Source: Vibrio taketomensis
GTDB taxonomy: Bacteria; Pseudomonadota; Gammaproteobacteria; Enterobacterales; Vibrionaceae
NCBI RefSeq assembly: GCF_009938165.1
Contig: NZ_AP019649.1
Location: 2,232,001-2,296,000, forward strand
Length of the DNA stretch: 64,000 nt
Direction of reading: 5' to 3'
Shown here piece by piece: positions 1 to 10,210 of the stretch. Every line of letters begins with the position of its first letter. Position 1 is the stretch's first letter. Below the pieces are notes generated by a model. It did not search any database, had not been told where the DNA came from, and saw only the letters and a program-made list of their open reading frames with translations. Made by a program: the position numbers and the translations under genes.

Positions 1-29
1 AACACCACGCTCAGCGTGGTGTTTTGTTT
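1..29 (+). terminator. Rho-independent terminator of a gene left of the window
   Basis: A perfect 10-bp inverted repeat (AACACCACGC / GCGTGGTGTT, 3-nt loop) is followed directly by a T-rich tract (TTTTGTTT). It reads as a terminator for a plus-strand gene that ends outside the window. Confidence 0.8.
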
Positions 30-113
30 CTGTAACAAAGCCAACACCTTGATTTTTGCGCCAGATGCCCCTATCTAAAAAAATAGACTTTGTTTTTGCC
101 AAAGGGATGTTTT

Positions 114-968
114 ATGCAATCACCTTTTATCGTCGAGCTTAATCAACAAAACTTTATGCAGGTTCTTGAGAGCTCACAAAATACGCCACTGTTAATTCAT
201 TTCTGGGCATCTGTTAGCCAAGAGAGCAGCGCCATCATTCCACAACTGCAGCAGTTGGCACAAAACTATAACGGAGCAATGACACTTGCTCTGCTCAATT
301 GCGAACAAGAGCAATCTATTGCCGCACAATTTGGCATTCAAGCATTGCCTACTATAGCGCTGTTTATCAACGGCCAACCTGTTGATGGCCTTGGTGGTCC
401 TCAACCAATTCAAGTCATCGAAGAGATGTTAGCTAAGCATTTACCAAGCCAAGAAGAACTGCTGTTGAAAAATGCGCTTGAAATGGTAGCGGCTGGCGAT
501 CAAATTCAGGCTTTGCCACTACTCGATAGTTTGCCAGTAGAATTAACCAACCGAGGTGATGTAAAACTGGCACTCGCTGATTGCTACCTCACCACACAAG
601 CATTTGATCAAGCTGCAAACTTGTTGCAAGCGATTCCTCTGGAATATCAAGACAATTACTATAAAAGCCTTGTTGCCAAGCTTGAGTTACATAACCAGGC
701 GGCAAATAGCCCTGAAATTCAAGCATTAGAAGAACAGTTTGCTTTAGACTCTACTAATGCAAAGGTCGCACAAGAATTAGCACTGAATTACCATCAAGTT
801 AACCGTGATGAAGAAGCACTAGAGTTAATCTGGCAATTTATTAGCAAAGATCTTGGCTGCCTAGATGGCGAAATGAAAAAGTCATTTATGGATATTTTGA
901 GCGCCCTTGGTCAAGGCAATGCCATCGCAGGAAAATTCCGCCGTCAACTGTATTCAATTCTTTATTAA
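114..968 (+). CDS. cnoX: Thioredoxin-fold co-chaperone CnoX (YbbN)
   Basis: 284 residues, the usual YbbN length: an N-terminal thioredoxin fold (about 1-110) followed by TPR-like helical repeats (about 120-280). In E. coli the protein cooperates with GroEL and DnaK to protect proteins from bleach-type oxidation. The WCGPC active site of true thioredoxins is replaced by a WASVSQES stretch (W31 to S38), so no CXXC redox motif exists. C63 in the LLNCEQEQ segment aligns with E. coli Cys63, the residue reported to form mixed disulfides with clients. I chose the ATG at 114 rather than the upstream ATG at 90 because homologues begin at this point and an AAGGGA ribosome-binding site precedes it. Confidence 0.9.
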   Translation: MQSPFIVELNQQNFMQVLESSQNTPLLIHFWASVSQESSAIIPQLQQLAQNYNGAMTLALLNCEQEQSIAAQFGIQALPTIALFINGQPVDGLGGPQPIQVIEEMLAKHLPSQEELLLKNALEMVAAGDQIQALPLLDSLPVELTNRGDVKLALADCYLTTQAFDQAANLLQAIPLEYQDNYYKSLVAKLELHNQAANSPEIQALEEQFALDSTNAKVAQELALNYHQVNRDEEALELIWQFISKDLGCLDGEMKKSFMDILSALGQGNAIAGKFRRQLYSILY

Positions 969-985
969 TACAACCCACACACCTT

Positions 986-1007
986 AGTGCACCAAATTTG
1001 GCGCACT
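986..1007. other. 22-bp palindrome downstream of cnoX
   Basis: AGTGC-n-CCAAA / TTTGG-n-GCACT is a near-perfect dyad with one mismatched pair. It lies 18 bp after the cnoX stop and 170 bp before qmcA. No T-tract follows it, so it is either a Rho-dependent or weak terminator stem or a protein-binding site. Confidence 0.4.
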
Positions 1008-1176
1008 ACTGGTCAGACGCTGACTACATTTGGTAAACACTCCGCAATTAAGCCTAGTTAGTTACATTGTTCTTGGCTTGTTTCGGAGTTGACTAGCAAC
1101 TTTTACAAACAAACTTGTTGCATATAAATCAATCAGTAACAATGAATTTATCTAACTTATGGAGAAACTCATTGTT

Positions 1177-2106
1177 ATGGACGCAACACTCCCACTCGAT
1201 ACAATCATCCCTACGGCCATTTTTGTTATTGTGGCTATCTCATTTATCTACGCTGGTGTTAAAACTGTTCCGCAAGGTAACCATTGGACAGTAGAACGCT
1301 TTGGCCGATACACGCATACTTTAAAGCCAGGGCTTAACTTTATCATTCCATTTATTGATAAAATTGGTCTTAGAATCAATATGATGGAACGTGTGCTCGA
1401 CATTCCTGCCCAAGAGGTTATTTCACGTGACAACGCCAACGTCACTATCGATGCAGTATGTTTCGTGCAAGTGATTGATGCTGCGAGAGCGGCTTACGAA
1501 GTCAACGACTTAGAGCATGCCATTCGTAACCTAACACTAACAAATATGCGTACAGTCTTAGGTTCGATGGAACTCGACGAAATGCTAAGCCAACGTGATA
1601 TGATCAATGTGAAGCTTCTGGCGATTGTTGATGAAGCAACCAACCCATGGGGCGTTAAGGTCACGCGTATTGAGATCAAAGATGTACAACCGCCATCCGA
1701 TCTAACCGCGGCCATGAACGCACAAATGAAAGCAGAACGTAACAAACGTGCAGAAATTCTAGAGGCTGAAGGTATTCGTCAGGCAGAAATTCTGCGAGCA
1801 GAAGGTCATAAACAATCTGAGATCCTTAAAGCGGAAGGTGAGAAGCAAGCGGCAATACTGCAAGCTGAAGCTCGCGAACGTGCGGCAGAGGCAGAGGCTC
1901 GTGCAACCACCATGGTCTCTGAGGCGATTGCGAAAGGTGATATGCAAGCTGTGAACTACTTTATTGCACAAGGCTATACCGAAGCAATTAAAGCCATTGG
2001 CAAAGCTGAAAATGGTAAGATTATTATGCTGCCTCTCGAAGCAACAGGGCTGATGGGCTCGGTAGCAGGCATTGCTGAGATGTTTAAACAACAAAACGAC
2101 CAATAG
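1177..2106 (+). CDS. qmcA: SPFH/Band 7 membrane protein QmcA
   Basis: 309 residues; the E. coli homologue has 305. Residues about 5-25 form one N-terminal membrane segment. An SPFH (stomatin/prohibitin) domain follows, with the family-typical [13 protein letters not shown] stretch, then a long Ala/Glu-rich coiled coil with repeated AEG.RQAEIL-type units (about 190-250). Family members form large membrane-bound oligomeric cages and work with NfeD-type partners; nfeD starts 9 bp downstream and is surely co-transcribed. The ATG at 1177 is preferred over 1159 because a GGAG lies upstream of it, although the spacing (12 nt) is long. The precise physiological role is not settled in the family. Confidence 0.88.
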   Translation: MDATLPLDTIIPTAIFVIVAISFIYAGVKTVPQGNHWTVERFGRYTHTLKPGLNFIIPFIDKIGLRINMMERVLDIPAQEVISRDNANVTIDAVCFVQVIDAARAAYEVNDLEHAIRNLTLTNMRTVLGSMELDEMLSQRDMINVKLLAIVDEATNPWGVKVTRIEIKDVQPPSDLTAAMNAQMKAERNKRAEILEAEGIRQAEILRAEGHKQSEILKAEGEKQAAILQAEARERAAEAEARATTMVSEAIAKGDMQAVNYFIAQGYTEAIKAIGKAENGKIIMLPLEATGLMGSVAGIAEMFKQQNDQ

Positions 2107-2115
2107 AGGTATAGA

Positions 2116-2568
2116 GTGATAGAGCTACTTAACGGCATGAACCATTGGCACTGGATTGGCTTAGGTCTTGCGCTACTAGCAGCAGAACTAATTGGTGCTG
2201 CTGGTTACCTATTATGGCTTGGAATTTCTGCTCTATTAGTAGGTGTGCTGCTCACTTGGATGCCGCTGAGTTGGCAATTGCAATGGGCTTCGTTTGGCGC
2301 ATTTTGCTTGGCAACAACTTGGCTCTGGTGGCGCCGACAATTGAGAAGTGATCAACAAAGCGATGATCAGCGTGACCTAAACCAGAAATCAAAACAACTG
2401 GTTGGTCAAGTTATATTGCTTGAGGAAAATATCCCTGCAGGTAAATGCCGTATCAAAGTCGCTGATACCACTTGGTCTGCCTACAGCGAGCACGCATTAG
2501 CCGCTGGCACTAAAGTCAAAATTACTGAAATAAACGGCATTACTTTGGTCATTGAATCCACACTCTAA
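2116..2568 (+). CDS. NfeD family membrane protein (YbbK-like)
   Basis: 150 residues from a GTG start with AGAGG 7 nt upstream. Two or three hydrophobic segments occupy residues about 10-72. A C-terminal OB-fold-like beta domain (about 90-150, with a LVGQVILLEE start) follows. It is the short, protease-less NfeD type that accompanies SPFH proteins and probably anchors or regulates the QmcA oligomer. It is the second gene of the qmcA operon and is followed at once by a strong terminator. Confidence 0.85.
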   Translation: MIELLNGMNHWHWIGLGLALLAAELIGAAGYLLWLGISALLVGVLLTWMPLSWQLQWASFGAFCLATTWLWWRRQLRSDQQSDDQRDLNQKSKQLVGQVILLEENIPAGKCRIKVADTTWSAYSEHALAAGTKVKITEINGITLVIESTL

Positions 2569-2581
2569 ATCATAAAGCATT

Positions 2582-2616
2582 AAATAAAGGCCTTGCAATA
2601 AACAAGGCCTTTATTT
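2582..2616 (+). terminator. Terminator of the qmcA-nfeD operon
   Basis: A 14-bp perfect inverted repeat (AAATAAAGGCCTTG with its complement, 7-nt loop) lies 14 bp after the nfeD stop. The flanking A and T tracts make it work on either strand. Confidence 0.85.
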
Positions 2617-2937
2617 ATCACTCAAAACATCATTTCCGGCTGTAAATATAAGCTATTGATTTTTATCAGACATCCTCATATCGACACAGAATTATTTTCA
2701 AAAATAATTAACAACAATATCAATCATTTATATGTGAAAAGCAAACTTTTAGGTGCGTTGTTGCCTAATATTTTTCCGCTCTGAGCTGCCAAATTAAGCA
2801 AAAATTTTTATTTTTTTCTTGGCTAATTCGACCAGCCCTTAGATGCGCAAAACATTGCATAAACAGTAAATTTTTATAGGCTATTCTGTTTATTGGGTTT
2901 TATCGACAAATATAAAGTCAAATTCCATGATATTAAA

Positions 2938-2953
2938 TTTGATCAATATCACA
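2938..2953 (+). promoter_or_regulatory. CRP-like site, distal
   Basis: TTTGATCAATATCACA fits the CRP core TGTGA-N6-TCACA in 9 of 10 positions. It lies about 205 bp upstream of the small secreted protein at 3159, in a long AT-rich non-coding stretch. Confidence 0.55.
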
Positions 2954-2979
2954 TAGGTTCTATAGTTTTATTGTGACTA

Positions 2980-2995
2980 TATGATTTAGATCACC
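2980..2995 (+). promoter_or_regulatory. CRP-like site, proximal
   Basis: TATGATTTAGATCACC fits TGTGA-N6-TCACA in 8 of 10 positions. Its centre is exactly 42 bp from the distal site, that is four helical turns, so two CRP dimers would sit on the same face of the DNA. A promoter further downstream (about 3010-3050) would be in reach. Confidence 0.5.
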
Positions 2996-3052
2996 TAAAC
3001 AACTGACGAAACCTCTATCTATTTTGTCTTTGGCGTTTTGAATACATCGGTC

Positions 3053-3114
3053 GCTTTGTTTGGAGCTAAAGGACAAAGTGATAAACAAAGCTTATTTAGT
3101 ATTCACCAGCTTTG
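3053..3114 (+). other. Leader RNA with competing stem-loops
   Basis: GCTTTGTTT (3053-3061) is perfectly complementary to AAACAAAGC (3083-3091). The second arm can instead pair, as CAAAGCT (3086-3092), with AGCTTTG (3108-3114). The two stems are mutually exclusive and end about 45 nt before the start codon of the small secreted protein. A regulatory leader is an inference from base pairing only. Confidence 0.35.
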
Positions 3115-3158
3115 ATAACGGTAGATAGAAACAATTGTTCAAATGTGAGGAACTCATT

Positions 3159-3332
3159 ATGAAAAAAATCGCTGCTCTATTCTGCACTGCGCTACTATCT
3201 TTCTCTGTATTTGCTGGTACTAATGCGGCTACTGAACGCGGACCTTGGGTTGAGTGTCAATACCCAGATGGCAAGCTAGATTACATCCCAAGTGGCGTAT
3301 GTAAAACCAACGGTGGTGAAGTGAAATACTAA
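3159..3332 (+). CDS. Small secreted protein of unknown function (57 aa)
   Basis: The ATG at 3159 has a GAGGA site 7 nt upstream and begins a clear Sec signal peptide (MKKIAALFCTALLSFSVFAG, cleavage near A20-A24). An upstream in-frame ATG at 3135 would spoil the signal and lacks a good ribosome-binding site. The mature part is only about 34 residues, with two cysteines 14 residues apart (ECQYPDGK...GVCKTNGG) that could form one disulfide. I recognise no named domain. It stands alone, has a long upstream region with two CRP-like sites and is followed by a strong terminator, so it is probably a monocistronic gene under carbon-source control. Confidence 0.7.
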   Translation: MKKIAALFCTALLSFSVFAGTNAATERGPWVECQYPDGKLDYIPSGVCKTNGGEVKY

Positions 3333-3379
3333 GCGCATAGTAAAAAGGTTATGCATTTAGATTTTCCATGTACAAAGAT

Positions 3380-3413
3380 AAAGGGCACTCGTGGATAACC
3401 ACAAGTGCCCTTT
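3380..3413. terminator. Bidirectional terminator
   Basis: AAAGGGCACT and its complement form a stem with an 11- to 14-nt loop. It sits between the small secreted protein gene (plus) and the DUF2057 gene (minus), with A/T flanks suitable for both directions. Confidence 0.7.
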
Positions 3414-3449
3414 AGTATGAGAACTTTCGTAAATTGTAAGTGCTTTCAA

Positions 3450-4244
3450 TTAGCGACTGATCAACCAAGCTAGAATTTGTTTTCTTTGCTCTAGCTCTGC
3501 TTCGCTATACCAGTAACTCAACATCTCTACCGGTTTAGAGCCTTCAAGCGCTTTCATCGATTTTGTCGCGCGGTTGTCAAACGCCCAATCCGTAAACTGC
3601 TCAGCTTCCGCTGGCGTTGCTTTTTCCATCCAATATTGCACCATCGCAACTGGACCAATTTCACCTGCATTAATGGTGACCACCTTAACTGGTGCATCTG
3701 AAACTGTGATTGGGGCAGCCTGCACGACTGCAACTTGCTCCGCTGCCAACTCTTCATTGTGGCCGATTATGCCATGTTGTTTATTATATTTTGCAAGGTC
3801 TGCGGTATAATCGCGACCAAATAAAGTATCGCCAGCAGCTGGTAACATATCAATTGTAAAATCTACACTCTTGCCGCTTTGATCAACCAAAGCAACACGA
3901 GGATTGCGGTTAAATTCGATACTCTCATTTTCACGAATTACGCGCATAGTCGGTTCTAAAACAACCTTGGTATCTTGTGCATCAAAACTAACAACAAAAG
4001 CATGGGAATTGAACTTTTCTCGTTCGCCACCATTGCTCTCAATCAATTTTGCCATGCGAAACACAAATTGATTCGTGCCATTATCTAATTGAAAACCACC
4101 TTTGGCAGAGGTGAGCAATCCCATCTCTTCGCCTTCAACAATAATAGGGGTCAAATCTCGATGAAAGTTAAGCCCAACTTCCGCATACGGAGTGAATGAA
4201 GTAGTCATTACACCAATCGCCAACAATGATTTTATTAGCTTCAT
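3450..4244 (-). CDS. DUF2057 (YccT/UPF0319) family periplasmic protein
   Basis: 264 residues with a Sec signal peptide (cleavage near A21). The central region shows the YccT family pattern: LDNGTNQFVFR, a beta-rich body, then RNPRVALVDQSGK and GRDYTADLAKYN (about 50-180). The C-terminal 70 residues are specific to longer Vibrio forms and carry two related stretches, VAMVQYWMEKATPAEAEQFT and VEMLSYWYSEAELEQRKQ, each followed by a W. E. coli YccT (CsiI) is reported to dampen curli production, but I would not transfer that role. It lies downstream of the porin on the same strand, separated by the porin terminator. Confidence 0.75.
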   Translation of the reverse strand: MKLIKSLLAIGVMTTSFTPYAEVGLNFHRDLTPIIVEGEEMGLLTSAKGGFQLDNGTNQFVFRMAKLIESNGGEREKFNSHAFVVSFDAQDTKVVLEPTMRVIRENESIEFNRNPRVALVDQSGKSVDFTIDMLPAAGDTLFGRDYTADLAKYNKQHGIIGHNEELAAEQVAVVQAAPITVSDAPVKVVTINAGEIGPVAMVQYWMEKATPAEAEQFTDWAFDNRATKSMKALEGSKPVEMLSYWYSEAELEQRKQILAWLISR

Positions 4245-4255
4245 TTATCTTCTCC

Positions 4256-4288
4256 TGATAAAAAACGAGCACTCACTATGAGTGCTCG
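4256..4288 (-). terminator. Terminator of the porin gene
   Basis: On the minus strand CGAGCACTC-n5-GAGTGCTCG is followed by a run of T. It lies just after the porin stop, between the porin and DUF2057 genes. Confidence 0.85.
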
Positions 4289-4325
4289 CAATATTTGACA
4301 GTTAGACTAACTTTTAAGTATTAAC

Positions 4326-5438
4326 TTAGAAGTAGTACTCTGCACCTAGAAGGATGTTAGTACCGTCACCTTCTTCTTTATCACCTAGCATGTCGTAGTT
4401 ACGTACGTCCATGTATAGGTAAGTGCTTGGTAGTAGGTAACCTAGACGACCTGTGATAGCGCGAGAGTCATCGTTGTCACCATTTTTAGATTCACCAGTA
4501 GCAGCATAACCTGCTTTTAGAACCCATTGACCATTGATTACATACTGAGCTGTTGCAGAATAAGCATCTTGCTCATTGTTTGTTAGGTCATTTTGCATGT
4601 TTTTGTATGCAGCTGTCAGTGTAATATCACCTAGGAATAGGCTACCACCGACGATTGTGTAACTTACATCACCTGCTTTTTCAGTCTTAGCTGCAGAACC
4701 TGCAACACTTCCGTAACAAGTTGGATCAGCTAAATCCGCTTCAGATTCCTTATCACATGTAGGTAAGAAACCGAACGAAGGATCTGTTGCTGCTACTTTC
4801 TTGTCGTATTCATTTTGAGTGTAGTGACCGATGTGTGCACTGAATACACTGTTGGTGTACGATGCTGCAGCACTGAATACAACTGCTTCGTTAGTTTCAG
4901 CCATACCGCTTACAGTTGCTTGGAAGTTGAAACCATTCCAAGTTGCTGAATCAAAGCGAATTACGTCGTTTGCACGATCTTGGTAACTAGCTTTGATAGC
5001 GTTGTGCCAATCAAATACGTTACCTAGACCTGGGTTTGAGTGTGGCCAGTCAACGTAGTTGTAAGCAGCTACAAGTTGACGACCGATTTTTAGTTGACCA
5101 ACGCCGTCAAACTCTAGACCTAGCCATGTATCACGACCACCGAACGCGCCTTGACCGTCGCCATTCGCGCCACGGTTCCATGCGTTACCAGTTTCGATTT
5201 GGTAGATGAAGTTCGGTGCAAAGTTATCAAACTCAACATTACCACGGAAACCGATACGTGATTCGATCTCAACTAGAGTATTGTTATCGCCAGCTTCAGG
5301 GTTGTTGATTTGAAGGCTACCAGCTGCTTGTCCGTAAAGCTGTAGTGCTTGGCCGTTTAGTTCTACTGCTGCGTTTGCAGAACCAGCAGCGAATGCTACT
5401 GCTGCACACACTAGAGTGCGTTTGAAAAATTTGTCCAT
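4326..5438 (-). CDS. Outer-membrane general porin (Gram-negative porin family)
   Basis: 370 residues: signal peptide (cleavage after A23), then a beta-barrel sequence with alternating hydrophobic/polar strands ending in the outer-membrane signature ..LLGAEYYF with a terminal Phe. The GGRDTWLGLEF and LKIGRQLVAAY stretches (about 100-126) are typical of strand 3/loop 3 of trimeric porins. Two cysteines (C228 and C241) lie in a predicted surface loop, unusual for porins. In Vibrio cholerae the porin next to ligA is, from memory, VC0972, reported as chitin/GlcNAc-responsive; two CRP-like sites upstream fit carbon control. Which solute it prefers cannot be read from the sequence. Confidence 0.88.
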   Translation of the reverse strand: MDKFFKRTLVCAAVAFAAGSANAAVELNGQALQLYGQAAGSLQINNPEAGDNNTLVEIESRIGFRGNVEFDNFAPNFIYQIETGNAWNRGANGDGQGAFGGRDTWLGLEFDGVGQLKIGRQLVAAYNYVDWPHSNPGLGNVFDWHNAIKASYQDRANDVIRFDSATWNGFNFQATVSGMAETNEAVVFSAAASYTNSVFSAHIGHYTQNEYDKKVAATDPSFGFLPTCDKESEADLADPTCYGSVAGSAAKTEKAGDVSYTIVGGSLFLGDITLTAAYKNMQNDLTNNEQDAYSATAQYVINGQWVLKAGYAATGESKNGDNDDSRAITGRLGYLLPSTYLYMDVRNYDMLGDKEEGDGTNILLGAEYYF

Positions 5439-5675
5439 GGAAAAAACTCCTAAAAATGGATATAGCTGTTTTATTGCCCTTTCCCTTAAGTTGGCCGCCG
5501 AAGGGAAAAGATTTTCCTTATAAAACCCAAAACGCCGTCATTGGTCATTTCGATTTTAAAGTCGTTGTACACTTGTTGTGTATCCGTAGCCCTAAGACTA
5601 ACTTCGCGGCAAAAACATCAATCAGAACTTAATTTCTATATAAAAATATGACCCAAGACATACTTTTTCCAAACT

Positions 5676-5691
5676 AGTGATCTAGATCGCA
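5676..5691 (-). promoter_or_regulatory. CRP-like site upstream of the porin, proximal
   Basis: AGTGATCTAGATCGCA (plus strand) matches TGTGA-N6-TCACA in 8 of 10 positions and carries the TCTAGA-type central spacer common in good CRP sites. It lies 238 bp before the porin start in a 558-bp non-coding region. Confidence 0.55.
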
Positions 5692-5816
5692 CTGATAAAT
5701 TGAACTTTAGAGCACTATTTTAAAATAATAAAAACAATAACTTAAACACAATATCACTCAACTAAATTTGATCTGCGCCGCATATTTCTAGTGGTTGTAA
5801 TTTGATAAAGACATAA

Positions 5817-5832
5817 TTAGATCAAAGTCACT
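5817..5832 (-). promoter_or_regulatory. CRP-like site upstream of the porin, distal
   Basis: On the minus strand AGTGACTTTGATCTAA fits one half of the CRP core well (GTGA) and the other poorly. It is weaker than the site at 5676 and 141 bp further from the porin. The rest of 5439-5996 is AT-rich with no open reading frame of note. Confidence 0.35.
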
Positions 5833-5878
5833 TTATTATTTTTGAACTTTATTAGTAAAATCCGCGCTTTATTTTGAT

Positions 5879-5908
5879 GAAAAAAAGCATCCCTCAAAAG
5901 GAGATGCT
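5879..5908 (-). terminator. Terminator of ligA
   Basis: On the minus strand AGCATC(T)CC-loop-GGGATGCT is followed by TTTTTT. It lies 89 bp beyond the ligA stop. Confidence 0.65.
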
Positions 5909-5996
5909 CATTTGTTAAGCTAATATAAATCGATTTTTAGATATTTTACGCAAAATAATTCCGCTTAAATGCCATCGATAGATGAGTGATAAGACT

Positions 5997-8075
<2,079 letters not shown>

Positions 8076-8103
8076 TTAAAAAAGGCCCCTGATTAGGAGC
8101 CTT
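8076..8103 (-). terminator. Terminator or attenuator after zipA
   Basis: Minus strand AAGGCTCC-n6-GGGGCCTT followed by TTTT, 18 bp after the zipA stop and 66 bp before the ligA start. It may reduce rather than stop transcription into ligA. Confidence 0.65.
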
Positions 8104-8121
8104 AAACAAGAATGTTTACAT

Positions 8122-9057
8122 TTAGCTGGCTTTGCGAGCTTTATACTCTTTGACTTGCGTTTTGTATCCATCAATACGATTTGGTGTAAGCAAATTACGT
8201 GCATCATCTAACACGCGGCCACCGAGATCATCCGCGATTTGCTGCGCGGTTTGAAGCATCAACTTAAAGTTTTGCTCTTCATCACCATAGCATGGCAGCA
8301 TCATAAAGAACGAAATGCCTTTGGTGGTAAATTCCGCAGGGTCATTATGCTCTAAGGTGCCTGGATGCATCATATTCGCCACACTAAAGAGAACTTTACC
8401 CGTTCCAGATAAATCTGTGTGACGATGGAAAATATTCATCTCACCGTAAACCAGATCATGCTGTTGCATGCTATCAAATAGCTTGGTGCCCACAAATGGC
8501 TCTTCACCAGCGCAATGCACATTAATAATGATGACCTCTGGCTCGGGTTCAGCCTCTACCTGAGGCTCAGGCGCGACAACCTCTAGTTCTTCGTCAGGCT
8601 TAACGTCTTGCTCAACAGGCTCTGGCTTTGTCTCGGCTTGAACCATTGTAGGCGAAGAAACTGGCTCTAGATCGATTTCGATACGATCAAGTGCGGAAAT
8701 TGAAGGAATATTATCCAAAGGTTCTTCCACTTTTTTTGCCGCTGGCGTTTCTGGCTCTTCTTGTACTGGGTAATCAGAAACCAGCGGATCACCCATTAAA
8801 GGATCGTCATTAAGCTCTTCATCACGGAAAGTCGATGGTTTGGTATCTTTACGAATGATTTCAAAATCGTCTTCAGGAGCAAAAGCGCGTTCATTTGAGC
8901 GATCAGAAATTTCATCGCCTTCCACCGCTAACTTCCCTAATGGCTTGTCACTAAATTTTGACTTGCCTTCTTTTTTACTCGTCCATAGACCGTGGAACAA
9001 CAACGCGGCGATGGCAAGGGCGCCAACCACGATAAGTACGAATCGCAATTCCTGCAT
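8122..9057 (-). CDS. zipA: Cell division protein ZipA
   Basis: 311 residues. One N-terminal membrane helix (about 5-25, outside-in) is followed by a charged linker, an acidic Pro/Glu-rich stretch (about 95-170) and the compact C-terminal FtsZ-binding domain starting about 173 ([20 protein letters not shown]). It tethers the FtsZ ring to the inner membrane and is essential in E. coli. It is divergent from cysZ with a 215-bp shared upstream region. Confidence 0.95.
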   Translation of the reverse strand: MQELRFVLIVVGALAIAALLFHGLWTSKKEGKSKFSDKPLGKLAVEGDEISDRSNERAFAPEDDFEIIRKDTKPSTFRDEELNDDPLMGDPLVSDYPVQEEPETPAAKKVEEPLDNIPSISALDRIEIDLEPVSSPTMVQAETKPEPVEQDVKPDEELEVVAPEPQVEAEPEPEVIIINVHCAGEEPFVGTKLFDSMQQHDLVYGEMNIFHRHTDLSGTGKVLFSVANMMHPGTLEHNDPAEFTTKGISFFMMLPCYGDEEQNFKLMLQTAQQIADDLGGRVLDDARNLLTPNRIDGYKTQVKEYKARKAS

Positions 9058-9272
9058 CTTCTGCTCTCATTTGCTTAGCCATAAATCGAACTTCGAGAAC
9101 CGAACTTCGAGCCACTGCTAAGTTGATTAAACCTATTGGGCAATAACTTTACCAAAACTATCCTAGGTTTTAGAACAAATTAATGTTAGAAGTTCCAACA
9201 ATGTTGTGATTTTGAACACGCTTTTTTCTTGTTAAGATAAAAAAAGCTCATTTTCTACTCAAACGAAACACT

Positions 9273-10009
9273 ATGACAATGCAAACTACATCTCGCTCAG
9301 GGTTTGGCTATTTCTTTCACGGCATCGAGTTAGCACTTCGCCCTGGTATTCGCCGCTTCGTAATTATGCCTCTGCTGGCCAATATTATTTTGGTTGGTGG
9401 TGCGCTGTTTTATCTTTTTTCTCATTTAGACAGTTGGATTAATCAATGGGTTGGGCAATTGCCAGAGTTTCTCTCTTGGCTTAGCTATCTATTGTGGCCA
9501 TTGCTAGTACTGACGATTCTCGCCACGTTCTCCTACTTCTTTAGCACCTTAGCGAATTTTATTGCCGCACCATTTAATGGTCTATTGGCAGAAAAAGTGG
9601 AAGAGCATCTAACTGGCGTGAAACTAAACGACGAAGGTCCTCTAGGCGTGGTAAAAGACATTCCTCGAGTTCTGGCTAGAGAATGGCGTAAATTGCGTTA
9701 TGTACTGCCAAAAGCAATTGGTTTGTTCTTGCTATTACTCATTCCGGCATTAGGACAAACGCTTGGCCCGGTATTATGGTTCATTTTCACTGCATGGATC
9801 TTAGCGATTCAATATTGTGACTACCCGTTCGATAACCACAAAGTGTGCTTTAACGATATGCGATTAAGCTTGAAGCAAAAACAATCAAAGGCTTATGGCT
9901 TTGGTGTTTTGGTAAGTATTTTACTACTATTCCAATCTTAAACTTAATTGTAATGCCTGTAGCGGTATGCGGTGCCACCTCCATGTGGGTCAACGAGTTT
10001 AAGAAGTAA
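9273..10009 (+). pseudogene. cysZ: Sulfate transporter CysZ, reading frame broken near its 3' end
   Basis: Multi-pass inner-membrane protein of the CysZ (DUF540) family, which imports sulfate for cysteine synthesis. The frame from 9273 codes for the family up to about residue 216, then runs out of frame to a stop at 9941. Adding one T to the TTTT run near 9917-9921 restores a family-typical C-terminus that contains IPILNLIVMPVAVCGATS and stops at 10009, giving 245 residues. A terminator follows immediately after that restored stop. So the gene has lost one base, by mutation or by assembly error. It precedes cysK, fitting its sulfate role. The start could also be the ATG at 9279. Confidence 0.88.
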
Positions 10010-10022
10010 CAGATAGCAGCGA

Positions 10023-10047
10023 GAGGGTTCTCATGCTCAGAACCCTC
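10023..10047 (+). terminator. Stem-loop after cysZ
   Basis: GAGGGTTCT-n7-AGAACCCTC lies 13 bp after the restored cysZ stop. The T-tract is weak. Its position supports 10009 rather than 9941 as the true end of cysZ. Confidence 0.55.
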
Positions 10048-10210
10048 CCATTTCCAATCTTATAAACGTTATTTAGACATTTTAAATAAGATATAACTTT
10101 TAATCCTTCTCTCATTTTCGAAAAGTCCTAATCTAATCTCATTCAATTAATGTTTGCGCGGTCAGCATCTGACAGGCGAGCAAATAGCCATCTATATGAA
10201 GGACCAAACA

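Noticed and set aside
2971..2995. CRP site reading TGTGA at 2972 with TCACC at 2991
   Set aside because: Half-sites are 14 bp apart, too wide for CRP; the correctly spaced match is TATGA-N6-TCACC at 2980.
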